Below, one piece after another: positions 42,911 to 51,530 of a DNA stretch of 64,000 bases. The DNA lies in the NCBI GenBank assembly GCA_025362495.1, contig JANYGI010000176.1:47533-111532 (forward strand), in the 5' to 3' direction. Under the pieces are notes generated by a model. It was not told the DNA's origin. It saw only the letters and a program-made list of their open reading frames with translations, and ran no database searches. The translations under genes were made by a program, and so were the position numbers. The DNA comes from Byssovorax sp. GTDB lineage: Bacteria; Myxococcota_A; Polyangia; Polyangiales; Polyangiaceae. How positions within the stretch are numbered: position 1 is the stretch's first letter; the number at the start of each line of letters is the position of its first letter.

Positions 42911-43957
42911 ATGAAGAACTGGATCCTGGCTCTCGGCGCTCTCTCGGTGGTCAGCGGCTGCAGCCCCATCGTGCTCGAGCCCCTCAGCGGCACCCAGGCC
43001 GCGGAGACTCCGGTCGTGCCTGGCGCGCCGATGGTCGGTGGCGACGGCGGAAACATCGTCCTCGCGTTACGCGCCGCCGACGTGAACTGGCAGTCTGGCG
43101 GTAGCGCGTTGCCGTACCTGCCCGCGTGGGAGCCGGACTCGCTCGTGCTCTTCTTCAGCACCGACGCCCAGCAGTGTGGCCAGCCGTTGCTCGGGCAGCG
43201 TTGCCTCGGCAGCGGGCCGTTCTGGCAAGAGGTGCTCGTCATCCCGCCCGTGCTCGCGCATCCGGGCCTGATCGATCTCACCGACTCACGGATCAGCGAA
43301 TATTCGACGGCAACGCTCCCCGCAGAGAGCGTGACGTGCAGCGGCGGCGGTTACTCGGGGCCGGGGCGGCGCGGCACGCTCGAGCTCATCGGCGATGGCT
43401 CACCCATGCTCACCGCCAAGCTGACGAACGTGCGAAGCATCATGTCGAATGCCATCGTCGACGGCGTGGACCAGGGGGTGATCTCCCTCGATGGTGTCTA
43501 TACAGGCCAGCTCTGCGGCACGCTGCCGACCTATCCGCCCATACCCGCTCTCGCGATCCGCGGTGTCGACGCGCCCCCGGGATCCGGCACGCCGACTCCC
43601 GCAGCCGATTCGCTGCTCGTCGCGCTGGGCACGTTGCCAGACACCTGCGCTGATCCGTGGGCTGCCGCCGACTGCACCCTCGCTTCGAGGTTGACCTTCA
43701 CGCTCCCTGCAGCGCTGCAGAAGCCGGGGGTGATCGATCTCTCGGACCCGGCGATCGCCGCGGCGGTGACGCTCCACGCCTCCTCGGGCTCATCGGTGTG
43801 CGAGCCGCCCAGCGGGCCGTTCACGCAGGGCAAGATCGAGATCGTCAGCATCGACGCCGGCGGCCTCACGTTCCGCGTCTACCAGGCGTCCACGCCCGCC
43901 AGCGACAGCGCCCCGGTGTTTTTCGACGGGCTCTACTCCGCCACGATCTGTCCTTGA
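42911..43957 (+). CDS. Lipoprotein with an internally duplicated domain
   Basis: Predicted lipoprotein of 348 aa with GGAGG eight bases before the ATG and lipobox VVSGCSP. The mature protein consists of two similar halves. The first has DSLVLFFSTDAQQCGQP, LIDLTDSRISEYSTATLP and GVYTGQLCGTLP; the second has DSLLVALGTLPDTCADPW, VIDLSDPAIAAAVTLHA and GLYSATICP. Each keeps paired cysteines and a D-G-(V/L)-Y-(T/S) ending, so disulphides within each half are likely. No family is recognised. It is close to the ECF operon but has its own ribosome site. Confidence 0.75.
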   Translation: MKNWILALGALSVVSGCSPIVLEPLSGTQAAETPVVPGAPMVGGDGGNIVLALRAADVNWQSGGSALPYLPAWEPDSLVLFFSTDAQQCGQPLLGQRCLGSGPFWQEVLVIPPVLAHPGLIDLTDSRISEYSTATLPAESVTCSGGGYSGPGRRGTLELIGDGSPMLTAKLTNVRSIMSNAIVDGVDQGVISLDGVYTGQLCGTLPTYPPIPALAIRGVDAPPGSGTPTPAADSLLVALGTLPDTCADPWAAADCTLASRLTFTLPAALQKPGVIDLSDPAIAAAVTLHASSGSSVCEPPSGPFTQGKIEIVSIDAGGLTFRVYQASTPASDSAPVFFDGLYSATICP

Positions 43958-44111
43958 CGCGCCTCGCGACGGCGCAAATTTCGCTCGTGGATGCAGCGAT
44001 TGCGCCGCGCGAGGCCCGTTCACGACTGTCGCGCTCACGAACGGAGCGGCGCCGCGCGCTCCGGTCGCGATGGCGGGGTGATGGCACGGTAGGTGATTCA
44101 GCCCCGTGACC

Positions 44112-44555
44112 ATGGAACTCTACCACCACATCCTCGTGCCGACCGACTTCAGCGCTTCTTCGCAGCGGGCGCTCGAGACGGCGGTGAGCCTCGCGGTCGC
44201 GTTCGGAGCCAAGCTGACGCTCACCCACAGCTGCGAAGTCCCGGGCTACGCCTATGTCGGGATGATGGCGCCGCCGATTGACTATCTCACGCCGCTCCGC
44301 GAAGCCGGCCAGTCGCTGCTGCTGAAGGCGGTCGAGTCGGTCCGCGAGCGGGTGCCCGGCACGGCAGGGCTGCTCCGCAGCGGCCCGCCCTGGCAGCAGA
44401 CGCTGGAGGTCGCGAAGGACGTCGGCGCGGATCTCATCGTGATGGGCACGCACGGTCGATCGGGGCTGGCGCATGCTTTCCTCGGGAGCGTGGCCGAGAA
44501 GGTGGTGCGGATGTCGCCGATACCCGTGCTCACCCTGCGCGCCGAGGACGCGTGA
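44112..44555 (+). CDS. Universal stress protein (UspA family)
   Basis: Cytoplasmic protein of 147 aa, close to the family's usual 140-160. It opens HHILVPTDFSASSQRALETAVSLAVAFGAKLTLTH and has the C-terminal nucleotide-binding loop VMGTHGRSGLAHAFLGSVAEKVVRMSPIPVLTL, where G-x2-G-x9-GS is the ATP-binding type of UspA. It therefore probably binds ATP. A GTG two codons upstream is an alternative start. Universal stress proteins help survival under starvation or respiratory stress; no partner gene is visible. It converges on the TonB-like gene with nine bases between stops. Confidence 0.93.
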   Translation: MELYHHILVPTDFSASSQRALETAVSLAVAFGAKLTLTHSCEVPGYAYVGMMAPPIDYLTPLREAGQSLLLKAVESVRERVPGTAGLLRSGPPWQQTLEVAKDVGADLIVMGTHGRSGLAHAFLGSVAEKVVRMSPIPVLTLRAEDA

Positions 44556-44564
44556 GCGACGAGG

Positions 44565-45464
44565 TCAGTCGCTGAACGCTCTCTGCGCCGCTGCCAGCGC
44601 CTCGGGGCCGCCTCCCCGGCGTGACGCGGCGGCGCGCGTGATGCTCAGGTGCGGCCGCCCGGGCTCGACGCCGAAGGCGATCACGAAGCGGACGGCGCCC
44701 CCCGGTTGCAGCATCGAGACCACCGGCGCCTGGGCCTGGCGCAGACAGCAGAGGATCGCGTCGCTGTGGGTGGCGCCGTCGAGGGCGGCCGTCGTGGCGA
44801 TCGCGGCGCCGTCGGTGAGGCGCTCGGCGCGCACGAAGACGCGGCCTGTGCCGCTCCAGCCGAGGTACGACGCGTGCTCGAAGCAATCGCGCATCGCCGC
44901 GCCGACGGACAGAGAGGCCGAGTCCAGATCGGAGAAGGTGAGGTCGGAGATCTCGACTCGCGCCCAGCCACTCTCCGTGTTCTCGAGGTAGCCAAAGGGC
45001 TCCGACTCAGGAAGATCGTACTCGGGTCGCATGCAGTCGGACGGCGCGGGCAGCTCGGTCCGACCGAAGCAGGCCTGGACCCAGGGCGGCAGCGGGAAGG
45101 CGGGGCGGCTTTCCATGTGCACGTAGAGCCCGGGCTGGGTGCTTTGCGGCTCGTCGTCGAGAGGCAGGTCGCGGTGCAATGTCGTCGGCGCGCGCAGAGC
45201 CACGATGAAGGCGGCGACGTGGACCAGGAGCGAGATCGCAAAGGCACCCCGGGAGGTGGTCAGTCGAGGACGCGCGGCGGACGGGCCGCGGCGCGCGGGC
45301 GGCTCCGGCGACGCGGGCGCGCTCCGGTACGGGCTGACGAGGTGCACGGGGCAGCGTGACCACGCGCGAGGCACGAGGTTCCCCGCGTCGGCGATCCAGC
45401 GCAAAAATGGCCGCCGCGGCGTCGAAGCGACCCACCGACCCTGGTGCGCCGAGCGCGTCGGCAC
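44565..45464 (-). CDS. Single-pass membrane protein, TonB-like layout
   Basis: Protein of up to 299 aa with one strong membrane helix (GAFAISLLVHVAAFIVALRA) following a basic Pro/Ala/Arg-rich stretch, and a soluble C-terminal domain of about 190 residues with Cys in WVQACFGRTELPAPSDCM and CLRQ. The layout (short basic cytoplasmic tail, helix, periplasmic domain) resembles TonB- or AgmX-type proteins. The C-terminal part (VFVRAERLTDGAAIATTAALDGA and GGAVRFVIAFGVEPG) recalls the TonB-like end of the protein at 58600 but is too weak to name. The start is uncertain: GTG at 45464 gives a long N-terminus, and further GTG codons near residue 40 are possible. Confidence 0.55.
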   Translation of the reverse strand: MPTRSAHQGRWVASTPRRPFLRWIADAGNLVPRAWSRCPVHLVSPYRSAPASPEPPARRGPSAARPRLTTSRGAFAISLLVHVAAFIVALRAPTTLHRDLPLDDEPQSTQPGLYVHMESRPAFPLPPWVQACFGRTELPAPSDCMRPEYDLPESEPFGYLENTESGWARVEISDLTFSDLDSASLSVGAAMRDCFEHASYLGWSGTGRVFVRAERLTDGAAIATTAALDGATHSDAILCCLRQAQAPVVSMLQPGGAVRFVIAFGVEPGRPHLSITRAAASRRGGGPEALAAAQRAFSD

Positions 45465-45554
45465 GGGCCGCGCGCGGAGGGGTCACGCGCGAGGCGGCAC
45501 GACGCTTGAATCCCCGCGAGCACCACCCGACAGCGCGGGTGAGGGGAGATAGTC

Positions 45555-45839
45555 ATGGATGAAATGCCCGTCATTTCCGGATGCGACGAGAAGGACTGCT
45601 TCTACAACAACAACGATGGATGCCACGCGCCGGCGATCAACGTCGGAGGGTCTCATCCGAAATGCGATACCTTTTCCCGGAGCGCGACGCACATCGCCCG
45701 GCAGCCCGTCGGCCGCGTGGGGGCCTGTCACGTCACCGACTGCAAGTACAACTCGGAGCAGATGTGCACCGCGCGCGCGATCGTCGTCGGGCGACACGGG
45801 GATCACCCGGATTGCGTCACGTTCGCTCCGGTCGAGTAG
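45555..45839 (+). CDS. Double DUF1540 small cysteine-rich protein
   Basis: Small protein of 94 aa made of two DUF1540 units. Each unit keeps four cysteines: CDEKDCFYNNNDGCHA, followed by KCDTF, and CHVTDCKYNSEQMCTA, followed by DCVTF. The spacing C-x3-4-C-x7-C-x~16-C in both is suited to metal binding, likely zinc. The family is often single and spore- or stress-associated in other bacteria. GGGGAG six bases upstream supports the ATG. The gene stands alone between a TonB-like gene and a kinase gene. Function unknown, probably cytoplasmic as there is no signal peptide. Confidence 0.88.
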   Translation: MDEMPVISGCDEKDCFYNNNDGCHAPAINVGGSHPKCDTFSRSATHIARQPVGRVGACHVTDCKYNSEQMCTARAIVVGRHGDHPDCVTFAPVE

Positions 45840-45934
45840 CGCCGCGCTCGAGCGGGTGATCGCGCGGGGATCGCTGGAGGCCGAGAGCCCCCTCGACCTC
45901 GCACTCCACACCCGGTAGCCTCGCGCACCTGCTC

Positions 45935-48148
45935 ATGAGCCTGGTTCTCCGCAGCACGGACGACGAGCTGCGCGATCTCGCGCAGGGCTCGCCGCCGCTC
46001 ATCGATGCGGCCTCGGGGGAGAGCACCGGCGCGCGGCTGATCCGCTGCATCGGCGCGGGCGGCATGTCGACGGTGTTCCTCGCCGAGCTCGACGTGGCCG
46101 CGCGATCGGATCGGATCTCGCCGCTCGCGCCCGCGCGCATCGCGGTGAAGTTCCTCCAGCCCACCACGCAGCAGGAGTTCCGGCGGCAGAACCTCGATGC
46201 CTCCGATGTGTTCGTCCGCGAGACGGTGGCCCTCGGTCGCATGATGGAGCGGCGTCCGCCGACCGAGTTCGTCGTCGGCTACTACGGGTGCGGCGACGCC
46301 GACGTCGAGCTCGCCGGCGGCGAGGTGCGGCGGCTGCCGTGGCTGGCGATCGAGCTCGTCGACGGCGGGATCGACGGCGGGACGCTCACGCAGCGCGTGC
46401 ACCGCGCCGCGGGCGACGGCATCGATCCCGTGCGGGCGCTGCGGCTCCTGCGCGGCATGTTCGAGGGCGTCTCGGCGCTGCACGCCGAGGGGATCCTCCA
46501 CCGCGATCTCAAGCCCGACAACGTGCTCGTGGCCGGCCCCGTCGACGACGAGACGCCGAAGCTCGCCGACTGCGGCATCGCCCGCGTCGACGGCGTGCTC
46601 GGCACCGTGGCCGGCACGACGCCGACGTACGGCGGGCCCGAGCAGCAGATCTCCCTGCAGGGCGAGAGCAACCCGCTGATCGGCCCGTGGACCGACGTGC
46701 ACGCGCTGGCGGCGCTCGCGTGGTTCGTGCTCGCCGGCGAGGAGTGGTGCCGCGGCGTCGACGACTCGGCCTGGCACCACGGGCAGCGCCGCAGCTTGCG
46801 CACGTCGCCGCGCTTGCACCCCGCGCTGATGAACGCGCCCGAGCTGGCGTCGGCGATCGACGCCGTGCTCGAGCGAGGCGCGTCGCACCGGCTCCCGGAC
46901 GAGGCGTCGAGCGCGCCCGAGGTCTACACCGGCCTCGCGCGCGCGCTCTATCCGTCGATGTTCCGCGGCGAGCCGCGCTACGCCGGCGTGGACGAGCTCG
47001 GGGCGGCGCTGTTCCCGCTCCTGGACGAGTGCGCCGCGGCGTGGACGGCGCGCGCGGCGATCGAGAACCGCGCGGCCACCGTGGTGCGGACGACGCAGCT
47101 CGTGCCCTTCGCGGTGACGGCGGTGGCCGAGCCGATCGCCTCGGTGGTCGAGATCGTCCGCGCCGCCGTGACGCCGAGCGACGCCGTGCGCACGCCGCTC
47201 GAGCCGGTGAACCCGGGCGGCGCGGTGTTCCAGCCCGACGGCAAGGTGCTCGCGCGCTTCGGCGAGCGGCTGCTCTACATGATCGGCGATCGCGCGCACA
47301 AGGTCGCGGTACCGAGCGAGTGGCGGCCCCTCGTGGCCACGTCGCGCTGGCTCGCGCGCGGGCCCGGCGGCGGCTTCGCGCTCGTGGGCCCCGGGCACAT
47401 CCTGCTCGTGCGCGGCGGGGCGTTCTCGGCGATGCGGCTCCCCGAGCGCGCGGGCGGCGGCGGCGTCGGGCGGATCGAGTCGGTCGTGGAGAGCGGGCCG
47501 GTGTTCGGGGTGATCACCGCCGAGGTCGACGAGAGCGGCGGGCCCGAGCTGTGGACGTCGAACGACGGAAAGGCGTGGTCGCAGCCGACGATCCTCCCGC
47601 TCGGCGGCGAGGCGCGCGCGGTGTCCTGCGGGGCGTATGGTTTCCTCGTCGTCGGCGCGCGCCGCGGCCTGCGCGGGCGCGCGCTGTTCCTCGGCTTCGA
47701 CGGGCAAGCGAGCGTCTACACCGCGGGCGTGAACGAGCGGCCGCCGCTCTCGGTCGGGCTCGCCGGCGCGACGCGCGAGGCGTGGGGCGCGGGCTCGGGC
47801 TTCGTGCTCGGCTTCGATCGCGGCGGCGCGACGAGCGAGGCCGTCGATCACCAGGGCGAGCCCGTGGCGATGGCGCTCGATCTCGTCGGCGTTCCGTGGC
47901 TGGTGTGCGAGCGCGCGGTGCTGCGTCGGCACGCGGTGACGACGGCGTCGTCGCTCGCGCCGGGGGGCCATGTGCCGCAGGGCGGGCCGGTGTGGCGCAC
48001 CTACTATCGCCGCGATCCCTCGGCGCCTTCGCTGGTGGCGATCGGGTTCACGCCCGACGGCGCGCGGGTGCTCGACGCGCGCGGCGGGGGCGCGACCATC
48101 GTCCCGCGCGACATCGAGATGTGGGCGCCGCGGGCGCGTCTCGGCTGA
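45935..48148 (+). CDS. Ser/Thr protein kinase with DCG in place of DFG and a beta-propeller-like C-terminus
   Basis: Protein of 737 aa. The kinase region (about 30-380) keeps the glycine loop IGAGGMSTVFLAEL, the catalytic lysine in IAVKFLQP and the HRDLKPDN loop (about 189-196). The next motif reads KLADCGIARVDG (Asp 212, Cys 213, Gly 214), where DFG is usual, and the APE segment is replaced by YGGPEQQ. The metal-binding Asp is retained, so activity is possible. The C-terminal 300 residues consist of repeated beta strands with Gly-rich turns (VNPGGAVFQPDGKVLARF, LWTSNDGKAWSQP, FVLGFDRGGATSEAVDHQG), like a propeller. No membrane helix. Its 3-prime end overlaps that of the Kelch gene by 101 bases on the other strand. 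Confidence 0.88.
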   Translation: MSLVLRSTDDELRDLAQGSPPLIDAASGESTGARLIRCIGAGGMSTVFLAELDVAARSDRISPLAPARIAVKFLQPTTQQEFRRQNLDASDVFVRETVALGRMMERRPPTEFVVGYYGCGDADVELAGGEVRRLPWLAIELVDGGIDGGTLTQRVHRAAGDGIDPVRALRLLRGMFEGVSALHAEGILHRDLKPDNVLVAGPVDDETPKLADCGIARVDGVLGTVAGTTPTYGGPEQQISLQGESNPLIGPWTDVHALAALAWFVLAGEEWCRGVDDSAWHHGQRRSLRTSPRLHPALMNAPELASAIDAVLERGASHRLPDEASSAPEVYTGLARALYPSMFRGEPRYAGVDELGAALFPLLDECAAAWTARAAIENRAATVVRTTQLVPFAVTAVAEPIASVVEIVRAAVTPSDAVRTPLEPVNPGGAVFQPDGKVLARFGERLLYMIGDRAHKVAVPSEWRPLVATSRWLARGPGGGFALVGPGHILLVRGGAFSAMRLPERAGGGGVGRIESVVESGPVFGVITAEVDESGGPELWTSNDGKAWSQPTILPLGGEARAVSCGAYGFLVVGARRGLRGRALFLGFDGQASVYTAGVNERPPLSVGLAGATREAWGAGSGFVLGFDRGGATSEAVDHQGEPVAMALDLVGVPWLVCERAVLRRHAVTTASSLAPGGHVPQGGPVWRTYYRRDPSAPSLVAIGFTPDGARVLDARGGGATIVPRDIEMWAPRARLG

Positions 48149-51100
48149 TCGCGATCGATCGTCGACGGCGACAGATCGCCACGAAAATAAGGCCGAACGC
48201 GATCGCCAGCGATCCCCGGCGAGGCGCGCCGGCCCCCATCGCGCAGCTCGTCGAGGGGAGGCCGGCGTTGACGGGATCGACGCAGCGGCCCTCGGCCGAG
48301 CACGCCTGGCCGGTGTGGCAGTCGAGGTTGGACGTGCACGGGAGCCCCGATGAAACGCGGATGGCGATGCCCGGGCTCGTCACGCCGTCGCTGGTGATGA
48401 ACAGCAACCCGTCTCCGGCGAGGCCGACGTGGGGCGCTGTCCATTTCGCGGTGTGCGGTGTCCACGCGCCGATGCCGCCGAAGGAGGCGCCTCCGGTCCA
48501 CGGCATCCACACGGCGACGGGGTGGTTCGCGCTCGACGCGCCGGTCGAGCCGCTGCCGGTGTCGGGGCCGAGCGCGCCCCACTCACCCTCGACGGTGATC
48601 GTCTCGCCGCCGGCCACGCTGGCGTTCACGCGGGTTATCTGCGGGCGGAACGCGGCGTCGGGCGACTCGCTCCAGCGGCGCGCGTTCGCGAGCTGCGTGA
48701 CGATCGACTTGTCGCCGCCCGCGAGGAGCACCTCGCCGCTCGCGAGCAGGGTCGCGGTGGAGTAGGCGCGCGTCGACGTGTCCGTGATCGGCGGCGTGAA
48801 GATCTCGCCGGTGGCGGGCAGGTACATCCGCGGGAAAGGGAAGTAGACGCCCTTGTCGTCGGTGCCGCCGGCGATGAGCACCCGGCCCGAGGGCAGCAGC
48901 GTCGCCGTCGGACCGAAGAGCGCAGCGCCGACGCCCGAGGCGCTGACGACGACGCGGAACGTGCCGGCGGCGGGATCGTACAGCTCGGGTGTCCCCGGGC
49001 CGAGGATCAGCACTTCGCCCGACGGGAGCAGCGTCGCCGTCGAGGCGCCGACCGGCGGGGCCGGCCCCACGAGCGAGCCGGTGGGGCGCAGCTCGTCGGT
49101 GATCGGATCGTAGATCTCCGCCGTGCCGAGGTCGTCCGAGACCTTGCCGCCGGCCCCGAGCGTGGCGCTGCCGCCGACGAGGAGCACCTCGCCCGACGGG
49201 AGCAGCGTGGCCGTGTGGAGCGCGCGCGCCGAGGTCATCCGCCCCGCGCTCGCGTGGAACTCTTCGCTCGACGGATCGAAGAGTTCGCATCGATCGGTCA
49301 CGTTGCCGCTCTCGTCGGTGCCGCCGGTGAGCAGCACCAAGCCCGAGGGCAGCAACGTCGCCGCGTGATGCGCGCGTCGGATCTGCATCTCGCCGCGGGT
49401 CGGGCGGAAGCGATCGATCCGCGGATCGTAGAGCGAGGCCGCCGTCCCGAGCGCCGCGCTCTCCGCGGTGACGCCGCCGGCGATGAGCACCAGGCCCGAG
49501 GGGAGCAGCGTCGCGGTGTGGTCGATGCGGTTGCCGATGCTGCCGCCGCCGGACGACGTGAAGTGATCGGTCGCGCGATCGTACAGCTCCGCGGTGACGG
49601 TGTCGTTCACGTCCACGAGCCCGCCGACGATGAGCACCTTGCCGCTGTGGAGCCGCGTCGCCGTGTGATGCACGCGCACCGCGGCCATCGATTTCGTCGC
49701 CGGGTAAGCGTCGAGGTGCGCGTCGAAGACCTCCGCGTCGGGGACGACGTCGAGCTCGTCGTCGCCAAGGAAGCCGCCGACGATCAGCACCTGGCCCGAC
49801 GGGAGCAGCGTCGCCGTGTGGCCGCCGCTGCGCGAATGAACGAGCGGATCCGCCGCGGCGAACGCGCGCTGTGCGGGATCGAAGACCTCGGCCGTGAGCG
49901 CTGCGGTCCCCGGTCCGCCGACCAGGAGCACGCGCCCCGAGGGCAGCAGCGTCGCGGTGTGCGACTCGCGCGTCGTGGTCATCGGGATCGGCTTCGGCGC
50001 CTTCTGAGAGGCCGGATCGAAGAGCTCGGCCGTGGGGCCCGAGCCGCCCGCGAGGAGCACTTGCCCGTCGCGCAGCCGCGTCGCGGTGTGCCCGGTCCGC
50101 GGCGCCGCGAGGCTCGCATCGCTGGCGTTGAACCGAGCGTGCACAGGATCGAACAGCTCGATCGAGCTCGCCGCGCCGCCGCCCACGCCGCCGACGAACA
50201 GGACGCGCCCGTCGGCCAGCGTCGTCGCCGTCTGACGCGTCCGGGCGCGCGTCGGCGTGGAGATCGTCAGCGCGAACGAGCCGACCTCATCGTAGGTCTC
50301 GGCGCTCGTCGCCGCGCCCTCCGCGTCCCCGCCGGAGACGAGCACCCGCCCGTCCTCGAGCAAGGTCGCGGTGTGTTGCCGGCGCGGGTGTGGCTGCGCG
50401 CGGGCGGCCACGAACGACGCGCTCTCCGGATCGAAGGTCTCCGCGGTTCGCTCCTCGTCCGGGTCGTCGAGGCCGCCGACGAGCAGCACCTGCCCGCTTC
50501 GAAGCAGCGTGGCGGTGTGCTGCGATCGCGCGGTCTTCATCGGCGTCACCGTCGCGGTGAAGCGGCCGGTCGCGGGATCGTAGAGCTCGGCCGTCATGCC
50601 CTTCGCGGCGTCGTCGGCGCGGCCGCCGGCGATCAATACCTGCCCGGTCCCGAGCAGCGTCGCCGTGTGCCCGGCGCGCCCGATGGCCATGCGCCCCGCG
50701 CCGAACCACGTCGGATCGATCACCAGCGGGCGCGCGGCCTCCGCGGGCACGTCGAGCCACACGCGCGCTCCGGTGACCCGCGCCGTGATCGGCACCCGCT
50801 GCCCGTGCGCGTCCCACGCCGCGTCGGCCGTCATCCGCAGCCACGCCGAGCCGCGCGCGTCGCGCACCTCGACGAGGCCGGGGAACCCCGTCGGCGCGAT
50901 CAGCGTCGAGCCCGCGGGCAGGTCGAGATCGTAGGCGATCGCCGCGGCGCCCTCGTGGACGACGAGCAGCTCCTCGGCGTCGTCGCCGCGCGCGAGCCAC
51001 GCGGCGTCGATGCCCGGCGCGGCGTCGGCGTACACCAGCGCGCCGCCCTCGAGCCGCCCCGCCGTCGTGGTCGCGAAGGCCCGCCGCACGCCGACGCTAC

Positions 51101-51470
51101 GACCCTCGCCCCCGACGCCGAGCTCGATCCGTCCCGCCGCCCCGGCCGGCAGGCGCGCCGTCATCGCGCGCGCCGTCGATCGAAATCGCCTTGATTCGTC
51201 GGCAAATCCGGCGATGCTGGCCTCGATCGCGAACCCTTTGCCGCGCCGGATCACCGGCGCGAGCTTCGCGGCAGCGAGCAGCCGCGCCGCGGCCGGCACC
51301 CGGGTGATCACCGCCGTGGCGCCGGGGTCGGCGCCGAACGCCGCGTCCCCGAGCCCGACGACGGCCAGCAGCGCGATCAGCGCGCCGAGCCGCGCCGCGT
51401 TGATCGCGCGCCTCGCCGCGCGCGGGCGCGCTCGCCGCCGGAGAATGTTCACCCCTTCGCTCGACGGCAT
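48048..51470 (-). CDS. Exported Kelch-repeat protein with MYXO-CTERM-like tail and an extension
   Basis: Surface protein of 1140 aa. The N-terminus has a basic segment and a membrane helix (LGALIALLAVVGLGDAAFG) acting as signal. After a beta-rich 200-residue region come about 14 Kelch/galactose-oxidase-type repeats, each containing HTATLLPSGxVLxxGG or a close variant and an ELYDPATG-like strand; together they could form two seven-bladed propellers. An IPT/TIG-like stretch (ITRVNASVAGGETITVEGEW) follows. A Cys-rich TSNLDCHTGQACSAEGRC precedes TSCAMGAG, a hydrophobic helix and CRRRR, as in MYXO-CTERM proteins. The frame then runs on for 30 further basic residues, unusual for this signal. GGGG near the ATG supports the start. 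Likely adhesive or carbohydrate-related. Confidence 0.88.
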   Translation of the reverse strand: MPSSEGVNILRRRARPRAARRAINAARLGALIALLAVVGLGDAAFGADPGATAVITRVPAAARLLAAAKLAPVIRRGKGFAIEASIAGFADESRRFRSTARAMTARLPAGAAGRIELGVGGEGRSVGVRRAFATTTAGRLEGGALVYADAAPGIDAAWLARGDDAEELLVVHEGAAAIAYDLDLPAGSTLIAPTGFPGLVEVRDARGSAWLRMTADAAWDAHGQRVPITARVTGARVWLDVPAEAARPLVIDPTWFGAGRMAIGRAGHTATLLGTGQVLIAGGRADDAAKGMTAELYDPATGRFTATVTPMKTARSQHTATLLRSGQVLLVGGLDDPDEERTAETFDPESASFVAARAQPHPRRQHTATLLEDGRVLVSGGDAEGAATSAETYDEVGSFALTISTPTRARTRQTATTLADGRVLFVGGVGGGAASSIELFDPVHARFNASDASLAAPRTGHTATRLRDGQVLLAGGSGPTAELFDPASQKAPKPIPMTTTRESHTATLLPSGRVLLVGGPGTAALTAEVFDPAQRAFAAADPLVHSRSGGHTATLLPSGQVLIVGGFLGDDELDVVPDAEVFDAHLDAYPATKSMAAVRVHHTATRLHSGKVLIVGGLVDVNDTVTAELYDRATDHFTSSGGGSIGNRIDHTATLLPSGLVLIAGGVTAESAALGTAASLYDPRIDRFRPTRGEMQIRRAHHAATLLPSGLVLLTGGTDESGNVTDRCELFDPSSEEFHASAGRMTSARALHTATLLPSGEVLLVGGSATLGAGGKVSDDLGTAEIYDPITDELRPTGSLVGPAPPVGASTATLLPSGEVLILGPGTPELYDPAAGTFRVVVSASGVGAALFGPTATLLPSGRVLIAGGTDDKGVYFPFPRMYLPATGEIFTPPITDTSTRAYSTATLLASGEVLLAGGDKSIVTQLANARRWSESPDAAFRPQITRVNASVAGGETITVEGEWGALGPDTGSGSTGASSANHPVAVWMPWTGGASFGGIGAWTPHTAKWTAPHVGLAGDGLLFITSDGVTSPGIAIRVSSGLPCTSNLDCHTGQACSAEGRCVDPVNAGLPSTSCAMGAGAPRRGSLAIAFGLIFVAICRRRRSIAISRDAPAAPTSRCRAGRWSRPRRARRAPARRRA

Positions 51471-51530
51471 GATCGCCCCAGTATAGAGCGGGTGGCCTGC
51501 CCTGACGCGGCGGCGGAGGTGTCGGACCCC

